Notes: generated by a model not told the origin, from the sequence alone. A DNA stretch of 64,000 bases from Hymenobacter guriensis (GCF_015773195.1 NZ_JADWYK010000003.1:186001-250000); one strand, 5' to 3'. Numbered from the stretch's first letter, positions 1 to 8,896 are shown. Numbers and translations: made by a program.

Positions 1-276
1 GGTCAGTACTTGCACGAGTCCGGCCACGTGCAAAAAGTCTTCACCCATGCCCCCATCGGGCATGTACAGAACCGGCAGCCCGGCCGCCCCGGAGGAGTCG
101 GCGTAGGCGGGCGGCAGGTAGACGTTGATGCGCCGGGTTTCCCCCAGCGCAGCTGAGGCCATTGTGAAGGTTTGCCCCATTACCAAAGGCGTGGGGCGGT
201 CCTGGGCACTGGCCGGGAAGTGGGCGGCCAGCCAAAGCAGAAGCAGAACTGGCAAAAACAGCGTGGAAGCTTTCAA
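1..276 (-). CDS. Secreted esterase-family protein (PF00756-like), cut by the window edge
   Basis: An open frame runs off position 1 and keeps 92 codons. It begins with a signal peptide (a Lys, then a Leu-rich core, ending in an ASAQ-type cleavage site) followed by GETRRINVYLPPAYADSS and LPVLYMPDGG, the opening of the putative esterase / enterochelin esterase-like alpha/beta hydrolases. The catalytic Ser, Asp and His lie outside the window. No ATG precedes the signal peptide; TTG at 276 is the best start I can see and is uncertain. It follows the LytTR regulator by 23 nt on the same strand, so it is probably the last gene of that operon. The substrate cannot be predicted. Confidence 0.6.
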   Translation of the reverse strand, partial: MKASTLFLPVLLLLWLAAHFPASAQDRPTPLVMGQTFTMASAALGETRRINVYLPPAYADSSGAAGLPVLYMPDGGMGEDFLHVAGLVQVLT

Positions 277-299
277 GAGAGGAAGAAGTAAAAGGGGAA

Positions 300-1067
300 T
301 TACTGCCGGCCGTGAAAGGAGGCCAGGTTAGCGCGGTAGTTGCGGGTCCATTTGAGCATTTCACCGTTGAGCAGTTTCACTAGGTACTCGCCATTGAAAT
401 AGGTTTCCAGTTCAACGATGTGGTTCAGGCCCACAATGCAGGAGCGGCTAATGCGGGTAAAATCCTGTGGTGCCAGCTGCGACTCTAGTTGCGTCAGACT
501 CTGGTAAATAAGGTGGGTGTGGACGGCCGTGTGCACGCTGATGTAGTTTCGGTCAGCCTCGAAATACAGAATGTCGGCTGATTTCACAAAGAACAGCCGG
601 CGCTGCTCCTTCACCAGCAGGCGCTGCAGAAAGCCTGGGGCTGGTGGGCCCACGGCGGCCGGAAGGGGCAGTAGTGTCGGAATGGCCTCGGCGTCGCGGC
701 GCTGCGCCAGGGGCTTTTTCACGCGTTCCACTGCTTGCTGAAAGCGCAGCCGGTCAAACGGCTTGAGCAAGTAGTCCGTTGCGCTTACCTCGAAAGCCCG
801 CAGAGCGTAGGCGTCGTAGGCGGTAGTAAACACCACGAAGGGCTGGTGATAAGGCCATACTTCGCGCAGTACCTCAAAGCCGTCGAGCTCCGGCATCTGC
901 ACGTCCAGAAACACTAGGTCAGGCCGCAGCTGCAGGATTTGCAGCACGGCCTCGGTGCCGTTGGCAGCTTCCCCTACCACCTCTATTGCGGGTTCGTCGC
1001 GGAGAAACGTGTGGATGATGCGCCGGGAAATCTGTTCATCGTCCACAATCAAGGCACGGAAACTCAT
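300..1067 (-). CDS. LytTR-family response regulator
   Basis: 255 aa. Residues 1-120 form a receiver domain: acidic pocket D9-D10-E11, phospho-acceptor D55 in LVFLDVQMPELDGF, switch T81/T82 and the conserved K102 in LLKPF. Residues about 147-250 form a LytTR DNA-binding domain (VKSADILYFEADRNYISVHT, ending WTRNYRANL). Such proteins bind direct repeats in promoters after phosphorylation by a LytS-type kinase. The start ATG overlaps the stop of the upstream kinase by 4 nt, so the two are translationally coupled and form a cognate pair. The target genes are unknown; the co-transcribed DUF1624 and esterase genes are candidates. Confidence 0.93.
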   Translation of the reverse strand: MSFRALIVDDEQISRRIIHTFLRDEPAIEVVGEAANGTEAVLQILQLRPDLVFLDVQMPELDGFEVLREVWPYHQPFVVFTTAYDAYALRAFEVSATDYLLKPFDRLRFQQAVERVKKPLAQRRDAEAIPTLLPLPAAVGPPAPGFLQRLLVKEQRRLFFVKSADILYFEADRNYISVHTAVHTHLIYQSLTQLESQLAPQDFTRISRSCIVGLNHIVELETYFNGEYLVKLLNGEMLKWTRNYRANLASFHGRQ

Positions 1068-2257
1068 AGGGCAGCAGGGGTAGCATACTGGAATTCCTGA
1101 ACCAAAGCCTCGGTGAACGGCACACGTAGGGTCACGATAGTGCCGCCCGTGTCAGGTTGGAAGAAACCGAGGTGCGCCCTGCCGTGGTAAAGCTTTTCCA
1201 GTCGGGCGCGGGTGTTGCTCAGCCCGATACCTTCAGCCGAGCCGTTGCGCCGCCGGCCAGCAGGCTGAGAAGCTCCCGGCCCATTGTCGCGCACTTCTAC
1301 CAGCAGCTGTTCTCCCTCGCGGTGGGCTGCAATGCGTACCAGGGCGTCGCCGGCCAGCTGCTCAATGCCGTGCACCATGGCATTTTCCACCAGTGGCTGC
1401 AGCAGAAACTGCGGAAACAAACACCCGCGGGCATCATCGTCGATAGCCAACTCGATGCGCAGGCGGTCCTGAAAGCGAATCTGCTGAATATGCAGGTATT
1501 TGGTCGTGAACTGCAACTCCTCCCGCAAAGGAATAAGCTGCGCATCACCGTTGGCCAGTACGGCCCGAAGCAGGTCGCTGAGGGCGGTAACCATGGCCAT
1601 AGCCCGTTCATTTTCCTGCTCCAGAATCAGGCCCACAATAGCATGGTGGGTGTTAAACAGGAAGTGAGGGTTGAGCTGCATTTTCAGGGCCTGCAGCTGG
1701 GCACCTGCCAGCTGGGCCTTAAGCTGCTCATTGGCTAGCTCGAAGCGGGTGTTTTGGTGGTGTAAAGCCTGGTTGCGGTAAGCGTAGGCCGCTACGCTGT
1801 ACACAAACACCAACAGCAGATACAATGCCAGCGAATTGCTCAGGCGCAGGAGCATGCTGGCCCACACGCCGTCGGGAGCCCAGGCCCGACCCGTGCGCAG
1901 CCCTGCTACCTGGTAGAGTAGGCCGTAGACCAGCCCCGAGATGAGCAGGTTGAGCAAAAACAGAGCCCCCAGGTGCAACAGTAGGTTACGAGCCAGCCGG
2001 CCCGGCGACGTAAGGGGCGCGCGGTGCGCCAAGGCTAAAATCAGGGGCGTACTGAGCAGCCAGAGTCCGCTCCGCAGCACCATGTCCAGCGTCTCGGTGC
2101 GCGTGAGGCCGTGGCCGCCCTGCAGCGACCAGTAAGCCGAGGTTTGCAGATAGCCCAGCAGGGTAAAGCTGCCCCAGAACGCGGCCGCCATTCCCCAAAA
2201 CACCCGAGGGCGAAACGGAATGCCGGCAGCCTGAAACACAGATTGCAAAATGTTCAT
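1064..2257 (-). CDS. LytS/YehU-type sensor histidine kinase
   Basis: 397 aa from the ATG at 2257; a GTG one codon upstream is the alternative. The first ~160 residues hold about four membrane segments with no recognisable extracellular domain. A coiled linker leads to the His_kinase (PF06580) motif LKMQLNPHFLFNTHHAI, with phospho-acceptor His near residue 198, then a HATPase domain with N-box PLVENAMVHGIEQ and G-box VRDNGPGA and ISLSNTRARL-like GIGLSNTRARLEKLY. Partner of the LytTR regulator, which overlaps its 3' end by 4 nt. The sensed signal is unknown; the membrane region itself or a partner protein may be the sensor. Confidence 0.92.
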   Translation of the reverse strand: MNILQSVFQAAGIPFRPRVFWGMAAAFWGSFTLLGYLQTSAYWSLQGGHGLTRTETLDMVLRSGLWLLSTPLILALAHRAPLTSPGRLARNLLLHLGALFLLNLLISGLVYGLLYQVAGLRTGRAWAPDGVWASMLLRLSNSLALYLLLVFVYSVAAYAYRNQALHHQNTRFELANEQLKAQLAGAQLQALKMQLNPHFLFNTHHAIVGLILEQENERAMAMVTALSDLLRAVLANGDAQLIPLREELQFTTKYLHIQQIRFQDRLRIELAIDDDARGCLFPQFLLQPLVENAMVHGIEQLAGDALVRIAAHREGEQLLVEVRDNGPGASQPAGRRRNGSAEGIGLSNTRARLEKLYHGRAHLGFFQPDTGGTIVTLRVPFTEALVQEFQYATPAAL

Positions 2258-2337
2258 CACGCTGAATGTACGCTATACCCAACTGCTGCCATCTGGTAGC
2301 AGGCAAACGAGCCCCGTAGCTTACGCCGCCGTTGCCC

Positions 2338-3564
2338 TTATAGGTACGACAGCCACCAGTGCGTGTGGCGGCGCTTATAGTTCCCGTACCAGCGGCAGGG
2401 CCAATACAGCAGTAGCACCACCAGCACCCACACTCCGTAGGCCCGCAACAGGCTGGGCTGGTAGGCGGCAGGCCATTGGTTGACGGCGGCAAAAGATAAG
2501 TTCACCGCCTGGCCAAAAGCCAGCCGGGTCCAGACAAAAGCCGCGCCGCTGACCAGCACAAGGTGGCCAACGAAGTAGAATAGGGGCACCTGCCCGAAGG
2601 TGCGGGCCCACCGGGCCGGCCGGCTCGTTGCCTGCTCCGTTACGCTCAGCAACAGCAGCGCCCCGCCCAAAGTGAGGCATAGAAACAGCAGGGAGGGCGG
2701 GTACTTCGTTACGTTCAGAAAGGAAAGGACGCTATAGCCCAGGCCCCGCGGCTGCTCGCTCCAGGGCGCCGGGTCGCTGTACCAGTTGGTGGCCCGCAAT
2801 ACCCCAAACAGTCCCAGCGCTAACAGGCCCAAGTGGCGCAGGCGCTGATTACGCGTCGGCAGCGGCAGCGCAAACCAGGGCCCGAGCACGTAGCCGGCCA
2901 GCAGCACGCCCAGCCACGGCCCCACAGAATACGCAACCAGCAGTGGGGGCAACCCCCCAACCGGCAGCACAAAGGGCGGGTTGTGGAGCAGTGCCCAGCC
3001 CGCATTGCTCGCCGTAACGGGCTGGATAACCGGCAGGGCATCGTGCCCGCCAATGATGACTACGGCCAGCCCGGCCAGCACGGCGCGCGGGAGCCAAAGC
3101 AGGGCAGCCAGCAGTACCATACTTCCGCCAATGGCCCAGATAACTTCCAGCAGTAACAAATTATACTGCCACTGCAGCACCAAGCTGATAAGCACTACTT
3201 CTACCACGATCAGCCACAGCCCGCGCGAAAGCAGAAAACGACTTGTGTAAGCTCGGGAGCCGTGCTTCCGGGCCGACAGCCAGATACTCACGCCCGAGAG
3301 GAATACGAAGGTGGGGGCGCAGAAATGCGTCACCCAACGCGTGAAAAACAGTGCGGCGGAGGCATGCGCCACATCCTCTGCCCGCACAGCCATGGGCGAC
3401 CAGAACTCCCGAATGTGGTCGAGGGCCATAATGACCATAACGAGGCCCCGCACCACGTCGACGGCTTGTACCCGCGCTTGGCTATGCTCTGTGGGGGCAG
3501 CGTCCGATTCGCCCGCAGTAGGAGCTGTTGGGGCAGGGAGAAAGGTATGCTGCGGCACTGCCAT
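2338..3564 (-). CDS. DUF1624 / heparan-alpha-glucosaminide N-acetyltransferase-like membrane protein
   Basis: 408 aa from the ATG at 3564; an ATG at 3630 in frame would add 22 residues that look unconserved. About 10-12 hydrophobic segments. The N-terminal VQAVDVVRGLVMVIMALDH followed by IREFW and FLSGVSIWLSARK is the signature of the DUF1624/HGSNAT-like acyltransferase fold, in which an Asp-His pair near the first helix is conserved. These proteins are thought to acetylate or otherwise modify envelope sugars, but that is family-level inference. It lies 80 nt upstream of the LytS/LytTR pair on the same strand, so it probably heads that operon. Confidence 0.8.
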   Translation of the reverse strand: MAVPQHTFLPAPTAPTAGESDAAPTEHSQARVQAVDVVRGLVMVIMALDHIREFWSPMAVRAEDVAHASAALFFTRWVTHFCAPTFVFLSGVSIWLSARKHGSRAYTSRFLLSRGLWLIVVEVVLISLVLQWQYNLLLLEVIWAIGGSMVLLAALLWLPRAVLAGLAVVIIGGHDALPVIQPVTASNAGWALLHNPPFVLPVGGLPPLLVAYSVGPWLGVLLAGYVLGPWFALPLPTRNQRLRHLGLLALGLFGVLRATNWYSDPAPWSEQPRGLGYSVLSFLNVTKYPPSLLFLCLTLGGALLLLSVTEQATSRPARWARTFGQVPLFYFVGHLVLVSGAAFVWTRLAFGQAVNLSFAAVNQWPAAYQPSLLRAYGVWVLVVLLLYWPCRWYGNYKRRHTHWWLSYL

Positions 3565-3639
3565 GGATATAGCGGGTTTTCGTTCAGTTGCGAAGTAATC
3601 AGTCGGCTGCCACGCCGCAAGCCAAAACATGCTCAAGCG

Positions 3640-4150
3640 GCGCTTTTTTTATCCCATTTACGCTTTTTGTTATCCGGATGTGGCTATCCTCTAAGCTATC
3701 CGTTTTTGGTAGGACCCAAGGATGCAATCAGGGAATACTATTTCACTGCGCGGTGACTTCTAACTCCACGGGTAGGGTGGCAAGCAGGCTCTTCACTTTC
3801 AGCAGCGTCATGGCTCGCCGCACTTCTTGGCACTAGAGGAAGGGGCTTCTGTGTCGGGTGTTGCCGGCAGTAGACCTGAGCCAAGTTAGTCGTAGTGATG
3901 ATGGTCACAAGTGACGCGGGAGTAGGTTAGCCCTTATGCGCCTCGGCCACTTTCGAGGAGCGTAGTATCAAGCAGGAGAACAGAAGCTCCTTCCGCTCCG
4001 GCAACTGGTTAACCGGCAAGCTTCACATCGATGGGTACTTATTAGGAACAGTTCACCGAGTAACCATAAAAAAAGGGGGGGCGTAAAGCAAGCGTAGCTC
4101 TTACCCAGAAGGCAAAGATTCGGCCCCAGAAATATGGGCTCTTCAAAACG
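3640..4150. other. Gene-free stretch, possibly decayed coding DNA
   Basis: About 500 bases without a credible gene between the DUF1624 gene and the tRNA terminator. Minus-strand reading shows two short stop-interrupted frames (about 3755-3840 and 3830-3890) that could be read as adjoining pieces of one protein after a frameshift, but I recognise no family. A run of seven A followed by seven G lies near 4070-4083. Short frames on the plus strand here lack sensible composition. I see no RNA family. Confidence 0.3.
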
Positions 4151-4154
4151 TAAA

Positions 4155-4202
4155 AAACCCGTAAAACCGCTTCTATGGACAGATATGCGATTTTACGGGT
4201 TT
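4155..4202 (-). terminator. Rho-independent terminator of tRNA-Thr
   Basis: A 12-bp perfect inverted repeat (4155-4166 with 4191-4202; AAACCCGTAAAA on the minus strand) lies 9 nt beyond the tRNA 3' end. On the minus strand the stem is followed by a run of T. Confidence 0.85.
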
Positions 4203-4211
4203 AAATAACTG

Positions 4212-4284
4212 AGCCTGTTATTGGACTCGAACCAACGACCTGCTCATTACGAATGAGCTGCTCTACCAACTGAGCTAAACAGGC
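4212..4284 (-). tRNA. tRNA-Thr(CGT)
   Basis: 73 nt cloverleaf on the minus strand. The acceptor stem GCCTGTT pairs with AACAGGC; the D-arm is GCTC-AGTTGGTA-GAGC; the anticodon stem GCTCA/TGAGC encloses the loop TTCGTAA with anticodon CGT, reading ACG (Thr); the T-arm is GTTGG-TTCGAGT-CCAAT. The 3' CCA is not encoded and must be added. It has its own promoter (4318-4349) and terminator (4155-4202), so it is a single-gene transcription unit. Confidence 0.95.
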
Positions 4285-4317
4285 ATTTCCCGGAGCCCGA
4301 TTGGCTTTGTGGGGCAG

Positions 4318-4349
4318 CAAAGATATACAGCCCCGCCGAAACCACGCAA
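4318..4349 (-). promoter_or_regulatory. Promoter of tRNA-Thr
   Basis: On the minus strand TATCTTTG (4325-4318) fits the Bacteroidota -7 consensus TAnnTTTG exactly, and TTG (4349-4347) lies 21 nt upstream as the -33 element. The tRNA 5' end is 33 nt downstream. Confidence 0.75.
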
Positions 4350-4414
4350 GCAGCCGCCTAATTTTTTCCGGCTTAAGGCTAGCTGCAGCAAGCTTTTTCA
4401 AATTTTCATTTTCT

Positions 4415-4891
4415 ATGAGTATGCAGAAGTCTTCATCATCGTCGCCCGTACTGCGGGCTTTGGGCAGCGGCCTCACCGGCGCCGTTGTGCTCAACCTGAT
4501 ACACGAAACGGTGCGCCGGGTGCGTCCCGAAGATGCGCCGCGTATGGACGTTCTGGGGGAGCGAGGCCTGCGGAAAATGCTGCGGGCGGCGGGGGCACCA
4601 CAGCCTGATGCCAAAGCTGCCTACGGCCTTACCCTGGCCGGCGACATCCTCAGCAATGGGCTATACTACAGCTTGGTGGGCAGCGGGCGGGGAGCCTGGT
4701 GGCGTGGAGCCATGCTGGGGCTGGCAGCTGGGGTAGGCGGCGTGAAGCTGCCGGGGCCGCTGGGCCTGGGCAACGGCCCCAGCAACCGAACCCCTCAAAC
4801 CAAGGCTATGACAGTAGCCTGGTACCTGATAGGTGGGCTGGTAGCCGCCGCTACGGCCAGGGCGCTGCAGCCCCGGCGCGAGCGGCAGTAG
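4415..4891 (+). CDS. Small membrane protein of unknown function
   Basis: 158 aa. I chose the ATG at 4415 because the frame upstream reads through the tRNA promoter region and has no protein-like character. After a Ser-rich start the protein has hydrophobic segments around LGSGLTGAVVLNLIHETV, GLTLAGDILSNGLYYSLVG, WRGAMLGLAAGVGGVKLPG and the C-terminal WYLIGGLVAAATARAL, suggesting three or four membrane passes. I recognise no family. The fkbM-like gene follows by 45 nt on the same strand. Confidence 0.7.
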   Translation: MSMQKSSSSSPVLRALGSGLTGAVVLNLIHETVRRVRPEDAPRMDVLGERGLRKMLRAAGAPQPDAKAAYGLTLAGDILSNGLYYSLVGSGRGAWWRGAMLGLAAGVGGVKLPGPLGLGNGPSNRTPQTKAMTVAWYLIGGLVAAATARALQPRRERQ

Positions 4892-4936
4892 GCGGCGTGT
4901 GCCAATTCGTGGCTTTCCGGCATCTTTGCGGCTGTT

Positions 4937-5698
4937 ATGATGAAAGACCTCCGCAAACTGCTGGTACGCACTCTGGGCTTTGAGCGGTACATCCGGCTGG
5001 TGAGTCGCGTGTATCTGCGGCTGGTAGGCGCGGGCTGGGGAAAGGCCAAATACCCGGAGCTGTTTTTTCTGCAGCAACTGGTAAAGCCCGGCGACGTGTG
5101 CCTGGATATCGGGGCCAACTTGGGCTACTACTCCGTGATGCTCTCGAAGCTGACCGGGCCTACGGGCCGGGTACTGGCCGTGGAGCCTATTCCGGCTTTT
5201 CAGGAAATCTGGCGCGACAACGTGCAGCTGAGCGGCCACGCCAACCTTACCCTGCTGCCCTACGCCTTGGGCGGCGAAAACACCACCGTGCAGATGGGCA
5301 CACCCGAGCGGGACGGCCTGCTGCACCACGGCATGACCAAAATAGCGGCCAGCAACCCCCAGGAGCGCTACGTGCGCACCTACGAAGTGCCCATGCGCGT
5401 GCCCGATGAGCTGCTGGCCGATCTGCCCCGCCTCGACTTCGTGAAATGCGACGTGGAAGGTTTCGAGTACGAAGTTTTTCGGCACATGCAGCATACGCTG
5501 CGTCGGCATCAGCCCGTTATTCAAACCGAACTGAACGGCCTCGAAAACCGCCGCCAGGTGGTAGCCTTGCTGGCCGGACTGGGCTATAAACCATTTGTGC
5601 TGTCGGCGCGTTGGGAGTTGGAGCCGTGCCCGCCCGAGCAACTCGACAGCGCCGCTACAGCCGATTTTTACTTTCAACCCGCCAGCTTTGTTGGTTAG
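4937..5698 (+). CDS. FkbM family SAM-dependent methyltransferase
   Basis: 253 aa. The Rossmann motif CLDIGANLGYYSVML (about residues 56-69), the acidic strand end RVLAVEPIPAF, and the C-terminal FVKCDVEGFEYEVFRHM are the hallmarks of FkbM-type O-methyltransferases. Members methylate hydroxyls of sugars, polyketides or other small molecules; the substrate cannot be told here. A CATCTTTG sequence 9 nt before the ATG is a one-mismatch -7 element and might drive a near-leaderless transcript. The DUF4834 gene follows by 12 nt. Confidence 0.88.
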   Translation: MMKDLRKLLVRTLGFERYIRLVSRVYLRLVGAGWGKAKYPELFFLQQLVKPGDVCLDIGANLGYYSVMLSKLTGPTGRVLAVEPIPAFQEIWRDNVQLSGHANLTLLPYALGGENTTVQMGTPERDGLLHHGMTKIAASNPQERYVRTYEVPMRVPDELLADLPRLDFVKCDVEGFEYEVFRHMQHTLRRHQPVIQTELNGLENRRQVVALLAGLGYKPFVLSARWELEPCPPEQLDSAATADFYFQPASFVG

Positions 5699-5710
5699 CG
5701 TATTTGCCTG

Positions 5711-5983
5711 ATGCCAAAATTCCTGCTTGCTCTCTTCATTATTGCCCTGCTTGTGCGGTTCGTGTTGCCGGTAGTGCTGCGGTGGGCGCTGGGCCGCGTC
5801 GTCAAAAAACAGATGAAGAACTTTGGCCAGCAGTTTGGCGGTGCCGCCCCTTTCGAGCAGCCCTCCACGCCGCCCCGGCCCGCATCCGGCAACGTACACG
5901 TCGACTATGTGCCGCCCAAGCCCAAGCGCCAGCCGCGCAACTTCAAGGGCGGCGAATACGTGGAGTTTGAGGAGTTGAAATAA
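5711..5983 (+). CDS. DUF4834 family membrane protein
   Basis: 90 aa. One N-terminal membrane helix (LLALFIIALLVRFVLPVVL), a basic cytoplasmic-side segment (RVVKKQMKNF), a Pro-rich linker and a conserved tail VDYVPPKPKRQP then KGGEYVEFEELK, which is typical of Bacteroidota DUF4834 proteins. Function unknown. It lies 12 nt behind the FkbM gene and ends at a clear terminator, so the two probably share a transcript. Confidence 0.8.
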   Translation: MPKFLLALFIIALLVRFVLPVVLRWALGRVVKKQMKNFGQQFGGAAPFEQPSTPPRPASGNVHVDYVPPKPKRQPRNFKGGEYVEFEELK

Positions 5984-6024
5984 AGGCTTTGGCAGGTTCT
6001 CACAGGCCTTCAAACCTGATTAAG

Positions 6025-6058
6025 CCCTTTCATCCGTCGGTGGGTGGAAGGGTTTTTT
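6025..6058 (+). terminator. Rho-independent terminator
   Basis: An 11-bp stem with G-U pairs (6025-6035 with 6042-6052), a 6-nt loop and then six T (6053-6058), 42 nt after the DUF4834 stop. It closes the 4937-5983 unit before the YfhO gene. Confidence 0.8.
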
Positions 6059-6198
6059 GTGGGCCGGCCGGCTCCGGCATAGTACCCAAAACCGCACGAC
6101 CGGGTTCCGGGAAATGAAATAATCGGGCTACCTTCGGGCTGCTTTGGCGGGCGTAGCACCCGCCGGGTCTGTACTATATCAGCTTCTTTTCACGCCGA

Positions 6199-8766
6199 AT
6201 GACAACCGTTTCCTCCGGCCCCGCGCCCCTGTGGCAGCGGGTGCTGCCGCACCTGCTGGCCGTCCTGTTTTTCCTGGTGCTGGCCGCCGTGTATTTCTCC
6301 CCTATCCTCTTCGACGGGAAAACCCTGGCCCAGCACGACATCGTGCAGTTCAACGGTGGAGCCCACGAGGCGGCCCAGTACCGGGAGGTAATAGGGAAAG
6401 AGGCCCTCTGGACGAACTCCATGTTCTCGGGGATGCCTACCTACCTGATCAGCACCCACTTTCCGGGGGATTTATCAGGCTACCTGCACAAGATTTTCAC
6501 GCTGAACCTGCCGGCCGTGGTGGCCAACCTGTTTTTGGCCCTGCTTTGCGGCTACCTGCTCTTCGTAGCGCTGGGCGTGCGGCCGCTGCTGGCCGTGGTA
6601 GGCGCGGTAGCGCTGGGCTTCACCAGCTACAACCTCATCATTCTCTCGGCTGGACACAACACCAAGTCCCTGGCGCTGGCTTATGCCCCCCTGGTGCTGG
6701 CCGGGCTGCTGGTAGCGCTGCGCCGCAATATGTGGCTGGGCGCGGCCCTGTTTGCCCTAGGCCTGACCATGAACCTGCGCTCCAACCACTTGCAGATTAC
6801 GTACTATCTGCTGCTGATGGTGCTGATCTTTGGCGTGATAGAGCTGGTGGCTGCCGTGCGCGAAAACCGGCTGCCGGCCCTGCTGAGTCGGGTAGCTGTG
6901 CTGGCCCTGGCGGCCGGGCTGGCCGTGGGTGTGAGCTTCGGCCGGCTCTACACTACCCTCGAATACGGCAAGTACAGCATCCGGGGCCGTTCGGAGCTGA
7001 AGACGCCCGCCCCCACCGCGCCCGGCCAGCCAGCCGCGGCTACCGAAGAAAACGTGGGTTCCGGCCTCGACCGGGACTACGCCTTCCAGTGGAGCTACGG
7101 CGTGGGCGAAACCATTACGCTGCTCGTTCCCAACTACTACGGCGGGGCCTCCCAGGGTGCCCTAAGCGAGAATTCGGCTACCGGGCAGGCACTGGCCCAG
7201 CTGGGCGTGCCGCCCGCGCAGCTGCAGGATGTGCTGCGGCAGCTGCCCCTTTACTGGGGCGACCAGCCCATTACCAGCGGCCCGGTGTACCTGGGCGCGG
7301 GTGTGCTGCTGCTGTTTGTACTGGGCCTGTTTGTGGCCGACCGACGCACCCGCTGGTGGCTGCTGACGGCTACGCTGCTTTCCATTGTGCTGGCCTGGGG
7401 TAAGAACTTCGAGACGTTCAACAACCTGATTTTCGACTATTTCCCCGGCTACAACAAGTTTCGCTCGGTGAGCATGGCCCTGGTTATTGCGCAGCTGGCG
7501 GTGCCGCTGCTGGCCATTTTGGCTTTGGCCCGCGTGCTGCGCCCGCAAACGGTGGTAGCGGCCGCGCCGAATACACATCCGGCGCTGGTGGCCGTGCCCG
7601 TGGCTACGCCCGAAACTGCCCTCCTCAAGCGTAACCTGCTCTACGCCGTGGGCATCACGGCCGGGTTGTGTTTGCTGGCTTACATAGTGAGTTGGAGTGG
7701 TGACTTAGTTGACTTTGCTTCGCCCATCGACAGTGTGCTCCAGCAGCAGGGCTTCCCGCTCGACGCCATCCGGCAGGACCGTGCTTCGCTTATGCACAAA
7801 GACGTGTTCCGGTCCCTGGTGTTTATTCTGCTGACGGGCGCCGTGCTATGGTTTTACCTGCAGCGCAAGCTCACGGCTACGGTAGCCGCGGCGCTGGTGG
7901 GCGTACTCACGCTGGTAGACCTGTGGGGCGTGGATAAGCGCTACCTCAACGACGACAACTTCCAGCGCGAAACCGTAGCCCAGCAGTTTGTGCCCACGGC
8001 CGCCGACCAGCAGATTTTGCAGGACAAGGGCCTGAGCTACCGGGTGTACAACACGGCCAACCCCTTCAACGAAGCCAACACCTCCTACTTCCACAAAAGC
8101 ATTGGCGGCTACCACGGCGCCAAGCTGCGCCGCTACCAGGATTTGATTGAGCGTCAGCTGGCCCAGGGCAACCCCGGCGTGCTGAACATGCTGAACACCC
8201 GCTACGTGATTGTGCCCAGTCAGCAGGCCCAGGGCGGCGTGCAGGTACAGCGCAACCCCGGCGCGCTGGGCAACGCCTGGTTTGTAAGCGAAATCCAGAA
8301 AGTGCAGACGCCCGACGAGGAAATAAAGGCGCTGACGGGGCTGAACCCAGCCACGGCAGCGGTAGTGGATGCAGCGAAGTTTCCGCTCAGCAAAACCAAT
8401 TATATCACCGTCGGCTCCACCATTTCCCTGTCGGAATACTCGCCCGATAAGCTCGTGTACAAAGTCAACGCCGTGCAGGACGGCTTCGTGGTTTTCTCGG
8501 AAATCTACTACAAAGACGGCTGGAATGCCTTTATCGATGGCAAGCCTGCGCCCTACGTGCGCGCCAACTATGTGCTGCGCGCCATGCAAGTGCCAGCCGG
8601 GCAGCACACCATCGAGTTCCGCTTCGAGCCAACGTCGTACTCCGTCGGCAATACCGTTTCGCTCGTGTCGTCTATCCTGCTGATTCTGGCGCTGCTGGGC
8701 ACGGTAGTGTACGCGCTGCGCCGCCGGCCGGAAACGGTGGTGGGGCAGGAGCAGCTGGTCGCTTAA
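6199..8766 (+). CDS. YfhO family multi-pass membrane protein
   Basis: 855 aa, within the usual 800-900 aa of the family. A first membrane helix (HLLAVLFFLVLAAVYFSPIL) leads into a large loop with HDIVQFNGGAHEAAQYRE and SMFSGMPTYLIS, then about ten helices, and a soluble C-terminal part followed by a final helix near residues 825-845. In Bacillus, YfhO is needed for glycosylation of lipoteichoic acid, and the fold resembles GT-C glycosyltransferases; here it may move sugars or lipid-linked sugars across the membrane (inference). TACCTTCG at 6129-6136 is a one-mismatch -7 element. Confidence 0.88.
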   Translation: MTTVSSGPAPLWQRVLPHLLAVLFFLVLAAVYFSPILFDGKTLAQHDIVQFNGGAHEAAQYREVIGKEALWTNSMFSGMPTYLISTHFPGDLSGYLHKIFTLNLPAVVANLFLALLCGYLLFVALGVRPLLAVVGAVALGFTSYNLIILSAGHNTKSLALAYAPLVLAGLLVALRRNMWLGAALFALGLTMNLRSNHLQITYYLLLMVLIFGVIELVAAVRENRLPALLSRVAVLALAAGLAVGVSFGRLYTTLEYGKYSIRGRSELKTPAPTAPGQPAAATEENVGSGLDRDYAFQWSYGVGETITLLVPNYYGGASQGALSENSATGQALAQLGVPPAQLQDVLRQLPLYWGDQPITSGPVYLGAGVLLLFVLGLFVADRRTRWWLLTATLLSIVLAWGKNFETFNNLIFDYFPGYNKFRSVSMALVIAQLAVPLLAILALARVLRPQTVVAAAPNTHPALVAVPVATPETALLKRNLLYAVGITAGLCLLAYIVSWSGDLVDFASPIDSVLQQQGFPLDAIRQDRASLMHKDVFRSLVFILLTGAVLWFYLQRKLTATVAAALVGVLTLVDLWGVDKRYLNDDNFQRETVAQQFVPTAADQQILQDKGLSYRVYNTANPFNEANTSYFHKSIGGYHGAKLRRYQDLIERQLAQGNPGVLNMLNTRYVIVPSQQAQGGVQVQRNPGALGNAWFVSEIQKVQTPDEEIKALTGLNPATAAVVDAAKFPLSKTNYITVGSTISLSEYSPDKLVYKVNAVQDGFVVFSEIYYKDGWNAFIDGKPAPYVRANYVLRAMQVPAGQHTIEFRFEPTSYSVGNTVSLVSSILLILALLGTVVYALRRRPETVVGQEQLVA

Positions 8767-8834
8767 GGAAGCTACTGCTGTTGGGCGTTAGCTCATCCTG
8801 ATGACGGCCTTTTCCTGAGTTGAACACTTATGCT

Positions 8835-8879
8835 ACGGCCCCTTGTCTGCTTGCTCACCAGCGGCCGATAAGGGGCCGT
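8835..8879. promoter_or_regulatory. Strong hairpin between the YfhO and PLP-enzyme genes
   Basis: A 10-bp perfect stem (8835-8844 with 8870-8879, ACGGCCCCTT) with a 25-nt loop, 68 nt after the YfhO stop and 17 nt before the next ATG. The following sequence is only weakly T-rich, so this is either an imperfect terminator or a structured leader of the next gene. Confidence 0.5.
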
Positions 8880-8896
8880 CGTGTTTCCTCCTTGTT

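Noticed and set aside
3588..3836. 82-codon plus-strand frame
   Set aside because: No family, low-complexity composition, and it overlaps the start of the DUF1624 gene on the other strand.
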